Shown here one piece after another: positions 10,991 to 20,567 of a DNA stretch of 64,000 nt; the first letter of the stretch is position 1; every line of letters starts with the position of its first letter. Location of the stretch: the NCBI GenBank assembly GCA_029961685.1, contig JARWKL010000011.1:8808723-8872722 (forward strand). The letters are read 5' to 3'. The translations under genes were made by a program, and so were the position numbers. The notes under the pieces are model-generated. The model did not search any database. It was not told the DNA's origin and was given only the letters and a program-made list of their open reading frames with translations. This stretch comes from Aristolochia californica. Taxonomy: Eukaryota; Streptophyta; Magnoliopsida; Piperales; Aristolochiaceae.

Positions 10991-12420
10991 CGTCAGGAGT
11001 TGAACTGAGTAATGTGACTAAAGTTCATCTCCTGATTCAAGTTGACTAATCCCCCCTTAACAAAAAGATTTAATTGTTCCATTACTTTTTCTCCTACCTC
11101 TTGTGTCTTTCAGGAATTGCAGACAAAATAGGTGATTTGTGGAGGTTGTAAAAAAGGGGGTCTATACAATCTCAACCAGTCAACAATCTCAGACGCACCA
11201 GTTCACAACACAAGGCCTTTCAATGGCACAACAGACTAGGCCTCCAGTCTTTGCAATCCCTTAAACACATGATTTCATCATTACAGTCTATGTCACATTT
11301 GAACTATGAAAGTTGTCAACTGAGTAAACATCAGCAGAGTATTTACTCCCCTCGAGATGAAACTAAAGTGTTGCTCTTTTTTCTTTACTTCAAATTGATG
11401 TGTGGGGACCCTTGACCTTCTTTAATGTTTCTCACGCAAAATATTTTGTTACATTTATTGATGACTTCTCTCTGGTTATGTTATTTTTACTTAAAGATTG
11501 ATCGGAGGTATTACCTACTTTCAAATCCTTATGTGGTATGATCCTACCCAGTTGAATACCACCTGAAAGATTCTCTGGTTAGATAATGCAAAAGAATATA
11601 TGTCAAGAGAATTCCAATCCTTTTTCTAAGATAATGGAATCATACATCAAACGTCTTGTATCTATATACCACAACAAAATGGTGTGATTGAAGAAAAAAT
11701 AGATACCTTCTTGAGGTTGCTCAAGCCATTCTTCAACATATGCATATACCCCACTTCTACTGGCCCCGTGTTATTCTTACGACATGCTTTCTCATCAACA
11801 GGTTGCCATCTTCAGTTGTAAATGATCAGTCACCCTTCTCCTGTAAGGTATTTGGGTGTACTTGCTTTGTCCATGTCACATTTGCAAAAACAACCAAATT
11901 AGACCCCAGAGTCATTTAAATGTATTTTTTTGGGCTACTCTCGCACTCAGAAAGGATACATGTGTTATAATCCTTGACTCAAGAAAATGTTCATATCCAG
12001 AGTTGTGACCTTTTTTGAAGATCAACATTTTTATTCATCCATTGGTGCCCCACTCTGTTTCTTTCTTGTGAATGTGTTTCTTAAGCTTGTGGTGCCCATC
12101 AAAGACTCAACAATTCATAGTCGTGATGACTTATCTTTTCAGGCCCTTGGAGCATTGGTTGACACCTCACCAATGGAGTCTCCAACTCCTATAGAGGTAA
12201 GTTATCCTTCTTCTCCTTGTATTTTTGGTCCTCCCTTTGATATTATACCAATTGCTCTTCAGATGGAACCGAAGTCTTGTACACATTCAACTTTGCTTTT
12301 GAAACCTTTTATTTGTATTTTATCGGTCGGACAAATGGTTTTTCTTCATCAACTCTTTTGTGTTTGCCTTGTTTTTTTGGGCTGAGCTCTCTTTCTCAAT
12401 TGAGCTTTCTAGTATTAGCA
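10991..12420 (+). pseudogene. Copia C4 pol fragment (pre-integrase and integrase)
   Basis: The end of the protease/pre-integrase linker begins near 11000. The pre-integrase zinc region follows (RLGLQSLQSL…ESCQLSKH), then the integrase core (FIDDFS-like, DNAKEYMSREF, IPQQNGV) across 11380-11720. The integrase tail near 11900 reads FLGYSRTQKGYMCYNP. The variable linker ends in FGPPFDIIPIALQMEPKSCT (12220-12290), which closely matches SPSRVFGPLFDTRSIT in copia F at about 40000, so C4 and F belong to one family. Several stops and shifts break it. It stops at about 12420 before RT. Confidence 0.75.
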
Positions 12421-12765
12421 ACTTGTTTCCCATTTTGTTAGGGTAATTCAACGGGTCCTAAGTTGGTTGAGCAAATATGCTACCAGAAATTTCCATTGGG
12501 GGTTTTTTGGGCTACAAAGTATTCTTAGTACACTTCATTAGTAACTTAAGTGTTAGTTAGCGTAAAAAATATTTTAATAAGGATCTTGAGACCAACATTT
12601 GAGAGTTAGAAAGTTCTTATCAGAAATATTTTCCTTGCAAAAAAAATTCATGAGGAAAAAGGTTTCTTAGAGGCGAAAAAATTAGCATGGAAACTTCTTG
12701 CTTGCGAAAAAGAATTTTCGTAAGCAAAATTTTGACTCTCTGTCAAGAAAAAAATTCATGGGCAA
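12421..12765. other. Host sequence left of the LARD insertion
   Basis: Repeated gcgaaaaa / gcaaaattttg words are seen, similar to sub-terminal repeats of CACTA-type DNA transposons. The matching right-hand flank at 15973-16075 has similar words and ends in TTTTTCTTCTAGTG, the reverse complement of a CACTA-like terminus. A left CACTA end is not clear. No gene. Confidence 0.25.
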
Positions 12766-13141
12766 TGTTGGAAGATAGGGCCCAAGCCCATACGACCAAG
12801 GAAGGCCCACATATCCAAGTGAATTAGAGGATGGGCCCAAGCCTATAAGACCAAGGAAGACCCATGCATCCAAGAGATATAGAAGATGGGCACAATGCCT
12901 ATAGACCCAAATACAATGATTGATGTAACTTGATTAAAGTTATAGGGTTAAAACCCTAAACCCTAAACCTTAAGTTTAAGGGTATTATTGTAATACAGTA
13001 GTTTCATTAATCTATAAATAGAGTTTCAGGCGGAGGGTTAGGAAATCAAGTCTATAACCTCTTCTTCCTCCGATTTTCTCTCAATGAGTCCCTTTCTCTT
13101 TTTCTCCATGAGCTAAATCCATGGAGTCCTAAAAATCAACA
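12766..13141 (+). repeat. LTR A of the LARD (outer 5' LTR)
   Basis: It starts TGTTGGAAGATAGGGC and ends TCAACA. It carries CCCTAAA repeats (telo-box) near 12950, a TATA-like ctataaatagag near 13012, and abuts the left GGCAA. Confidence 0.85.
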
Positions 13142-13144
13142 TAG

Positions 13145-13525
13145 TATTGGAAGATAGGGCCCAAGCCCACACAACCAAGGAAGACCCACATATCCAAGTT
13201 TGTTTGAAGATGAACCCAAACACATAAGACCAAGGAAGACCCATTCATCCAAGAAATATAGAAGACGGGCTCAAGGCCCACAGATCAAGGAGAATGCCCA
13301 TAGGCCCACATACAATGAAGGCAAGATGGTAAATAAAGAGTTATCTCATAGATATGGCATTGATGTAATTAGGTTAAAGTTCCAGGGTTAAATCCCTAAA
13401 CCCTAAACCCTAAGTTTAGGGGTATTATTGTAATATAATAATTTCATTAATCTATAAATAGAGCTTCAGGGGAGGGGTAGGAAATCAAGTCCATAACTAA
13501 ATCCATGGAGTCCTGAAAATCAACA
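13145..13525 (+). repeat. LTR B of the LARD (inner 5' LTR)
   Basis: It is a near copy of LTR A but starts TATTGGAAG. The bases joining A to B (TAGTAT) resemble the first six of the PBS (TGGTAT). It ends CAACA at the true PBS. Ctataaatagag lies near 13453. Confidence 0.85.
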
Positions 13526-13537
13526 TGGTATCAGAGC
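13526..13537 (+). other. Primer-binding site of the LARD
   Basis: TGGTATCAGAGC follows LTR B with no spacer; initiator-Met tRNA type. Confidence 0.9.
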
Positions 13538-15520
13538 AATAATTTTCAGGACTCTGGCTATGGTTTTTCAGGTTTCATTCATCTATTTTTTCTTTTTCAT
13601 AGTTGCTGAATATTAGTTGCTTTGTTTTGTGGATTATTTTCCCTTATTGCCCGGCATTCCTCTGCCGTTACCATTCTTCCTCTACCATTATGAGAAAGAA
13701 GCAGCAGAGTGAGACAAAACGATAACAAGGTCTTTTGTTATATCTCATGCTCCTCTTTGTCTCTAGAAAACAAAACGAGATAGGGAATCTCGAATCAGAA
13801 GCAGCGAGAGAGGGAGTTTTAAGATTAGCAGGAGGCAAGACAGTCGATTGGAGGCAAGAGATTCCTCGCTGTTGTCCAAAGTTGCCATTAATCTCATTAA
13901 TCTCGTATCTTGGCTGATTTGCCGTAATTCTCGCTGGTTCCCGGTGTTGCCTTGCCGTTATGCCGAGGTTCTGTTGTACCGAAGATGATGTTGCTATTGT
14001 TGGAGACGATGACACGAAGCTCCGTTGATTCTACTGCTGCTGTCGGAAATTTTCTTACATAATCTAGTCGTAATTACCATCCGAACGTTGTTGTTGTCCT
14101 GTTTTGTTCGGCGCCAAAGACGACAACTTCTCACGACGAGGAAGTTGCTGAGCGTTCCTGCCTATATTTCCTACCGGTTTTTTTGCTTCTCAATTAACTG
14201 AGGAAAGTTTTCTTCCTCTATTGATTCTCATTAGATATGCTCTGCTGCTGTCGGGAAGTTTCTTTCTGGTTTTCCACTCTGTTCGGAAGCCAGCCTCGCC
14301 GAAGATAGAATCTTATGCTTACTAGCCTTTCCTGTGCCAGATGGGTTGCCGTTTTGGGAGGACGAAGATGCCACCCAGATTAATTTTTCCGTTTCTATTT
14401 CTGAATTGTTTCTTCGCTATTGTTGTCCATACGAAGATCTCTGATTCCGCTCTGTTCGGACGCCAGTTGCCCAAGGAAGAAGACGATTGCCTGTTTTAAT
14501 TTTCCAGACATTGGAAAAATTAAAAGGAAAATCAAAACAACGTCGGCATGCGCCTGATTCAACCTGGACCAGACCCAGTCAACCCAACAACCCAGCAACC
14601 AGAGGGCACTTACTGCTTCTGCACCGGCCAAACCGAGTAAACCCAGATTAACTCGGACCAAGTCAACTCGGTCTGGGTCAATCTGACTTGGGCCACTTAT
14701 TTTATGCCTCATTATACGTGTCTAGACCAAAACTTATACATATTTCTGCAGTGACTTGAATATATTGTCTACTATTTCACTCTGCCCAACTCAATAAATT
14801 TTTCTCTGGTTAGATTATTCCTTAGTCAACATATTATTTAGTACATATATTTGCATTAGATTATTTCATGAGTCAATTTTACAAAGATTATTTTAGTTCA
14901 TGTTATACAGGCCCAAACCCATTTTAACTGCTGCTATTGTGTCTATTTGGATGAGACATTATTATTAAATAAGAGGTGGCCTTAGTACCTTTTCTCATAC
15001 TATAATTTATTTGACTCTAAAAAATATCATGGTTGGGACACCATGAGAGTTGGTACCCGGATTAGGACACCATCATTTATTTAACTCTCAAAAATATCAC
15101 GGTTGGGACACTATGAGAGTCGGTGTTCGAATTGGGACATCATGATAAATAAGCCCACTTTTCCCCATTAATGTTATTTATTACTTTACCACTTGAGAGT
15201 CGTTGTCCTATAGAGGGACACGGTGGTGGAGGTAGACACTTCAGAGCAATGTTGATAGACACACTACCTATAGAAGACGGAGTGTGCCCTACATCCAACA
15301 TGGGTTAAGACTGGAGTATGGAGCAATGTCTTAGTGGCTAGAAATGATTTACTCTCACTTATATTATGCCAATTGGGCCTCATGAACAAGAGCACCAGCA
15401 TGAGGGGGAGTATTAGAAGATGAAGGCATATTGGAAGATGTGCTATATTATACAAAAAAAAAAAGATTTTATACATCATTTGCAGTAAGTTGGGAGTTCG
15501 TGTTGTTCTCTCACCCCCAA
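13538..15520 (+). other. Non-coding internal region of the LARD
   Basis: No gag, protease, integrase or RT motif is visible in any frame. Open frames are short and on both strands. The first kilobase is leader-like (gccgtta, tgctgctgtcggaa words). A 70-bp unit is repeated in tandem at 15008-15147. A second PPT-like run with an LTR-start-like sequence lies at 15401-15435. Confidence 0.7.
15008..15147 (+). repeat. Two tandem 70-bp units
   Basis: Unit 1 (15008-15077) and unit 2 (15078-15147) both run ttattt.actct.aaaaatatca then ggttgggacac.atgagagt. A looser third trace follows near 15185-15225. Confidence 0.75.
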
Positions 15521-15532
15521 CTTGAGGGGGAG
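15521..15532 (+). other. Polypurine tract of the LARD
   Basis: CTTGAGGGGGAG directly precedes the TG of LTR C, the position used to prime plus-strand synthesis. Confidence 0.8.
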
Positions 15533-15967
15533 TGTTGGAAGATAAGGCGCAAACCCACACGACCAAGGACGGCCTCACATATCCAAGTGTGTTAGAAGAT
15601 GGGCCCAAGCCCATAAGACCAAGGAAGACTTATTCATCCAAGAGATATAGAAGACAAACTCAAGGCCCATAGATCAAGGAGAAAGCCCATAGGTCATATA
15701 CAATTATGGCAAGATGGTAAATAAAATCAACTCATAGAGATGCAATTGATGTAATTAGGTTAAAGTTTCAGGGTTAAAATCCTAAACCCTAAAACTTAAG
15801 TTCAAGGGTATTATTGTAATATAATAGTTTCATTAAGCTATAAATAGAAATGCAGGGGGAGAGTTAGGAAATCAAGTCCATAACCTCTTCTTCCTCTAGT
15901 TTTCTCCCAATGAGTCTCTTTCTCTTTATCTCCATGAGCTAAATCTATGAAGTCCTACAAATCAACA
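15533..15967 (+). repeat. LTR C of the LARD (3' LTR)
   Basis: It starts TGTTGGAAGATAAGG and ends TCAACA, and abuts the right GGCAA. At 435 bp it is longer than LTRs A and B, mainly because those have small internal deletions. Confidence 0.85.
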
Positions 15968-16456
15968 GGCAAGGTTAAAAATTTTGTGTAAAAATTAATT
16001 TTCGGGGCCAGAGGTCTTTCTATCCATGAAGAACATTTTGCAAAGTTTTGTGGTAGAGATAATTTTTCTTCTAGTGTACTTAACAACTCTATTTCAAAAT
16101 GTTAGAGATTGTTTTTAAAGTGAATTTCTTCCTCTTTTTCATTATTGAAACATGCGACAAAGACCACAAATCTATCCAAAGTATACTATACTTTCAAATC
16201 ATCTTTGAAAGTCAGTTTGGGGGGCAAAGAGCTCAACTATTGATTTATTTTTAAATTTAGTTTTAAGATCAAATTATTATTTTTTATTTAAAAATCTTTG
16301 TTTGCACCAAGTACCTTGCGCATGAACCAAACTGTAGAGGCACTTTCGGAGTGAATTAGAAATATGAGTTCAATTGTGAGGTACTAATAAAAATTGTTAC
16401 ATGCTTTGTGAAATCTAATTTATATGTATTATTTGTTAACTCCAAAACAAATTTGA

Positions 16457-16502
16457 ACACACACACACGCACGTACGCACGCACACACACACACATATAT
16501 AA
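16457..16502. repeat. (CA)n microsatellite
   Basis: ACACACAC with G interruptions (acgcacgtacgcacgc), followed by (TA)n. Confidence 0.9.
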
Positions 16503-17755
16503 ACATATATGAATAGTTGAATAGTTCATTCTATTTCATCCTATAAATATGCTCAAGATGAAAGACTAGTTCTTGCTACTGAGTACACATATAAGCACTT
16601 CTTTTGATTGCTAAGTCATCTCAGACAGAGAGAAAATGATGACGAACGGGACATAAGAGGAATTATTAGCATTGTTAGATGAATCCAAGATAGTCCTCGA
16701 GTGGAAGTCAAAGAAAAATAAAAAGCCAAGTATGCAACTCTCTAAATTAGAGGAAAGAAATTGAGTCTTTCCAAGATGGAAGTTTATACTTGAGCTTGCA
16801 CTTCAGGTTACAATATACATATAAATTACAACAATAAGTATCTTTAGAACCACCATTTGTACATAAACCATCTCCTTCAGGTATGCTTTCAGCTTGGCAA
16901 TCAGAATTGGAGTTGTTGCTGCATTGATGGAGAAGTTAGTTGTTTCCTGTTTCAAGCTTCATTCTTAAGAAAATTCCCATTCACAGGTTTGTTGTAACCA
17001 TCCAGCTCCTAGTATTTTCTTTGAATCAGATATAGAGCTGAGCCAACGAGTATCCCACAATCAGCTTCTAAATTATAAGAGAATGGTAATTAGAAAAGAG
17101 AGGGAAAAAGGAACAAAAAATACCAGAAGATAGAATGTGAATATACAGATCGACATTAGGTTCATGTTAACACTGATTAAATTTTAACACCACTAAACTA
17201 GATAGTTCTATTGCACAAAAAAAGAGAATCTTTAGGTATTAGATCCTTTTCAGCAAGGAGACCCATATACTGGATAGGCATTTCATGTCTGGTGATATAA
17301 CAAATTAAGTCGTTAATGTCATTCTAGATTTAAATTTTAAAAGAGGGGTGCAAAGAAAAAGAGGGAGAGGAGAGAGAGAGAACTTATGGGTAAGCAAAGA
17401 AATGAAAAGACCAACTTTTCCACACCTCTTTATGAGCAACAGGAGATTACAGTTTCTACTCATTGGCTAGCAAATCCATCACTTCTCACACTTCTGGAGC
17501 CATTGCTGCCTATTCAAATACAGGCGGTCTGAGAATCTAGAATTAAAACAAAGAGAAGCATGACAATAGTTAGTTAGCAAACAAAAGTCTCACCATTATG
17601 TGACTGTAAGTGTGCTCCATGTCTCAGTAGTTGTCTGACAAAGTTGTTATTGTAGGAGAATGGTTATGAGCTTCAACATTCAAAAGGCCACCCCAACTTC
17701 ATTTAGTCATTTCAGAATATACCCGACCAACGTCCATATAGTATCAGGACATCAA

Positions 17756-17798
17756 ATCTGTGTGTATGTGTGTGTGTAGATAGGTAGATAGATATATG
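17756..17798. repeat. (TG)n plus GATA microsatellite
   Basis: tgtgtgtatgtgtgtgtgta followed by gatag repeats. Confidence 0.85.
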
Positions 17799-18668
17799 GC
17801 CTGCAAGTTCGGCGACCCATTTGCATGTTTTTTCAGTCTTCGATCCATTTGTCCATTTGGGTCGGAAGCAGATAGAAGCCCTACACTCCCCACGATCTTG
17901 TAGTGAACTATATCACTTCTGCTGATGCTTCATAACTAAATCAAACACACAAATAGCAAATGAAACACCAGAAAGTAGTGAACTGTAGAGGAAAACCAAG
18001 TACAGTACCTATATAAAGGAAGATACAAATGAAATTTCTGGGACCCAGACTCAGTTATGGTTTGAATGCAACTACAATATAAGGAAGTGAATGGAGGATC
18101 AAACAACTACAACTTACAAGAAGTAAGTAATTACATCACATCTTAAGCAGTAACTGATTAGTGATCAGAGATTAACCTCACTTACATCCTCACAGAAAAA
18201 AAGGGCATCGTGAATAAACAGATAACATTAAATCAAGACATCAGATTAGTGAAGAAACACTGACAGTACAACATTGACTTGATAATCAAAAGCAGATATA
18301 GATCATTGTAGTTGTCTTGGTAAACCCTATGAATCTCAACTTTTAAGTAGATTAAGCAAGAGTTAATCCCAAATGATACAATTCACACTTCATCAAGTGA
18401 TTTTCACCTTGAGTGATGGATGATCCGCAGATAACAATTTCATGAATGGAACATTTTGTAATCTCTTTTCATGGTCATAAAGCCGTTCAATGTTTATAAT
18501 GTGTACAAAGTCAGATAGGTAAAAGTGAATACCTGAATCCACATTTTCCATTTGAGTTTCTGCACTCCTCTGGACCATATTACTAAGCCATGATAGTTTG
18601 TCATGTTTAGAATTAACATGCACCAATGCATAAAGTAAAATAACAAGTATTCTACTCTTCTTGAAGGA

Positions 18669-20567
18669 CTAAGTTACTTCCAACAGAAATCCATCAATGC
18701 CATTTGACTGCACTTTCGAAACATCAAAATTAATTCTATTGAGACAAGAGCCCATACTGTTTTTCACTTCAATCCAGCTCTTGCCAGGGGTCTTCCTTAT
18801 CCCTTTCTCTTCCATCAACTTCCGAATCTTCAAAGCCTGGTCCCACATACCCACTGCCTTGTACACATTTCCAATAAGAGTATAACTCAAATGAGAATCT
18901 GGTTCCAACTTCATCAGCCTCTTTGCCACCCTCTCAGCCACACTTACATTAGGATGAGAAGCACACGCACCAAGAAGAGCCACCAAAAGAGAGGAATCAT
19001 CTCTAACAACAGACTTCTTTATCAAGTTCTCTGCTTCTTCTACTAGCCCAGCTCGACCAAGAAGATCAACCATACAGTTGTAGTGTTCAACCTCAGGATG
19101 AATTCCATAATCCTCAGTCATTAGTTTGAAATACTCTCTTCCTTCTTCCACACGACCTGAATAGCTGCAAGCAGAAAGCACTCCAATAAAACTAATATAA
19201 TCAGGTTGAGTCCCTGTCCTCACCATCTCATTAAACAGCTGAATTGTTTCATTAACTTTACCATTCTGTGCAAACCCACATATCATTGAATTCCATGTTA
19301 TCAAATTCCTAACCACAATACTAGAAAAAACTCTCTGTGCATACTCTACATAACCACACTTTGAGTAAAGATCAACAAGAGCACATTCCACAATGACATC
19401 TTTCCATCCCATCCTTCTTAGATACTGGCAATGTACCTCTTTTCCATGTCTAACATCTGTCAGACCGGCACAAGCACGCAGAACTGTCCCAAAGCTATAA
19501 TGGTCATCCTGCTTTTCCATATCCCGGAAGAGCCCAAGAACTGCATTACAATGGCCATTTTCACAGTAAGCACCAAGTAATGCAGACCAAGAAACTGAAT
19601 TCCTTATCAGCATTCTATCAAAAACACGACGAGAATCTTCAACTGACCGGCATTTCCCATACATATCAACTACGCTGCTTTCAACAAAGACATCTCCACC
19701 AATACCACACGTAACAACCTTGCCATGTATTTCTTTACCATTCTTTAACCTCCTCAAATTACCGCAAGCAGTTAAGATAGACCCAAATGTATAGCTATCA
19801 GATAGTAGACAGTATTTTCTCTGCATTAAATAAAATAAATGCAATCCTCTTTGAAACATATCATTTCTTGTAAAAGCAGAAATCATGGAAGTCCAACAAA
19901 TAGAGTCGGGTTCAAATATTTCACCAAACACTTGATGTGCACTTTCAATGTTGGCTGTCCTACCATACATGTCAACCAAAGCACACGCAACTACTTGATT
20001 TGCATCAAAACCTCGACTTAATACAATTCCATGTAAACCCGTCCCAAACCTAATATCGGCAAGCTCAGAACAACCCTTTATGGTGGCTGAGAGTGTAAAT
20101 GCATTTGGTTCCACCCCACGTTCTGCCATTTTCTGAAAAAATTTAAGTGACTCAATCGGCTTGCCATGACGCACATACCCAGAAATCAATGACGTCCATG
20201 AAATGACATCTCTAAAAGGTAAATTATCAAAGACCCTCTGGGTTTCCCTAAAATCTGTCGAGAGTTTGAAGTACATTGACAGTAGGCTGTTTCCAACGAA
20301 ACGGTCAAACTCAAGACCAGATTTTATAATGTAAGAGTGGATTTGAAGTCCAGGTTTTATTGCAACAGTTTTAATGCATGTCTGTAATAGAGATGCAAAG
20401 AGGACAGGTTTTATAGCAATTTGACGAAGATCGATTGAATTTAGAAGATGAAGAGCTTGATAAAGATAACCGCAATTGCATAAATGGAGGATTCGCGACT
20501 GCAGATAATAGTTTCCTGAATCCTGCTTCAAAAGCGTGCAATAATAGTACCTCTGGAACAACGTCAT
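18669..20567 (-). CDS. Pentatricopeptide repeat protein, PLS class with E domain
   Basis: This is an uninterrupted 632-residue frame, intronless as most plant PPR genes are. It reads as tandem PPR motifs, each about 31-36 residues, with hallmark phrases such as GNSLLSMYFK, DVISWTSLISGYVRHGKP, YGKCRSVEDSRRVF, NSVSWSALLGAYCENG, NLITWNSMICGFAQNGK and EHYNCMVDLLGRAG. The C-terminal part (about residues 530-605: LEPDSHLSYTLIGNVYKAVG, then RKTPGKSWIEV) is the E domain. There is no DYW deaminase domain. From memory it most resembles Arabidopsis At1g03540 (E-subgroup); this is unverified. Such proteins bind organelle RNA in a base-specific way, usually for C-to-U editing with partners supplying the DYW domain. 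The N terminus is short, so organelle targeting should be predicted. I chose the ATG at 20567 because it opens the long frame. It is the only apparently intact host gene here. Confidence 0.93.
   Translation of the reverse strand: MTLFQRYYYCTLLKQDSGNYYLQSRILHLCNCGYLYQALHLLNSIDLRQIAIKPVLFASLLQTCIKTVAIKPGLQIHSYIIKSGLEFDRFVGNSLLSMYFKLSTDFRETQRVFDNLPFRDVISWTSLISGYVRHGKPIESLKFFQKMAERGVEPNAFTLSATIKGCSELADIRFGTGLHGIVLSRGFDANQVVACALVDMYGRTANIESAHQVFGEIFEPDSICWTSMISAFTRNDMFQRGLHLFYLMQRKYCLLSDSYTFGSILTACGNLRRLKNGKEIHGKVVTCGIGGDVFVESSVVDMYGKCRSVEDSRRVFDRMLIRNSVSWSALLGAYCENGHCNAVLGLFRDMEKQDDHYSFGTVLRACAGLTDVRHGKEVHCQYLRRMGWKDVIVECALVDLYSKCGYVEYAQRVFSSIVVRNLITWNSMICGFAQNGKVNETIQLFNEMVRTGTQPDYISFIGVLSACSYSGRVEEGREYFKLMTEDYGIHPEVEHYNCMVDLLGRAGLVEEAENLIKKSVVRDDSSLLVALLGACASHPNVSVAERVAKRLMKLEPDSHLSYTLIGNVYKAVGMWDQALKIRKLMEEKGIRKTPGKSWIEVKNSMGSCLNRINFDVSKVQSNGIDGFLLEVT

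Larger units (their letters stand above)
12766..15967 (+). mobile_element. Non-autonomous LTR retrotransposon (LARD-like) with tandem 5' LTRs
   Basis: The element is bounded by GGCAA target duplications (12761-12765 and 15968-15972). It holds LTR A (12766-13141), a three-base spacer, LTR B (13145-13525), a PBS, about 2 kb with no gag or pol, a PPT and LTR C (15533-15967). At 3.2 kb without coding sequence it fits the LARD/TRIM continuum and would depend on proteins of a relative. Its LTRs share the TGTTGGAAGAT start with copia elements D, E and F in this window, which are candidate relatives. The tandem LTR pair at the 5' end is not the normal product of retrotransposition. Confidence 0.85.
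15968..18668. other. Intergenic DNA downstream of the PPR gene
   Basis: No protein domain is recognised. Features are a (CA)n stretch near 16457-16502, a (TG)n/(GATA)n stretch near 17756-17798, and a purine run near 17350-17385. The part next to 18668 could include the 3' untranslated region of the minus-strand PPR gene. A short minus-strand frame (18393-18626) has no recognisable similarity. Confidence 0.5.

Noticed and set aside
14395..14712. 105-residue minus-strand open frame in the LARD
   Set aside because: Composition-driven, antisense to the element, no domain and not conserved in wording with related leaders.
16540..16660. Promoter with TATA box and start codon
   Set aside because: tataaatatg is followed by a frame of only five codons; nothing downstream is coding.
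18393..18626. 77-residue minus-strand frame just downstream of the PPR gene
   Set aside because: Separate from the PPR frame by a stop, no recognisable motif; may be 3' untranslated sequence.
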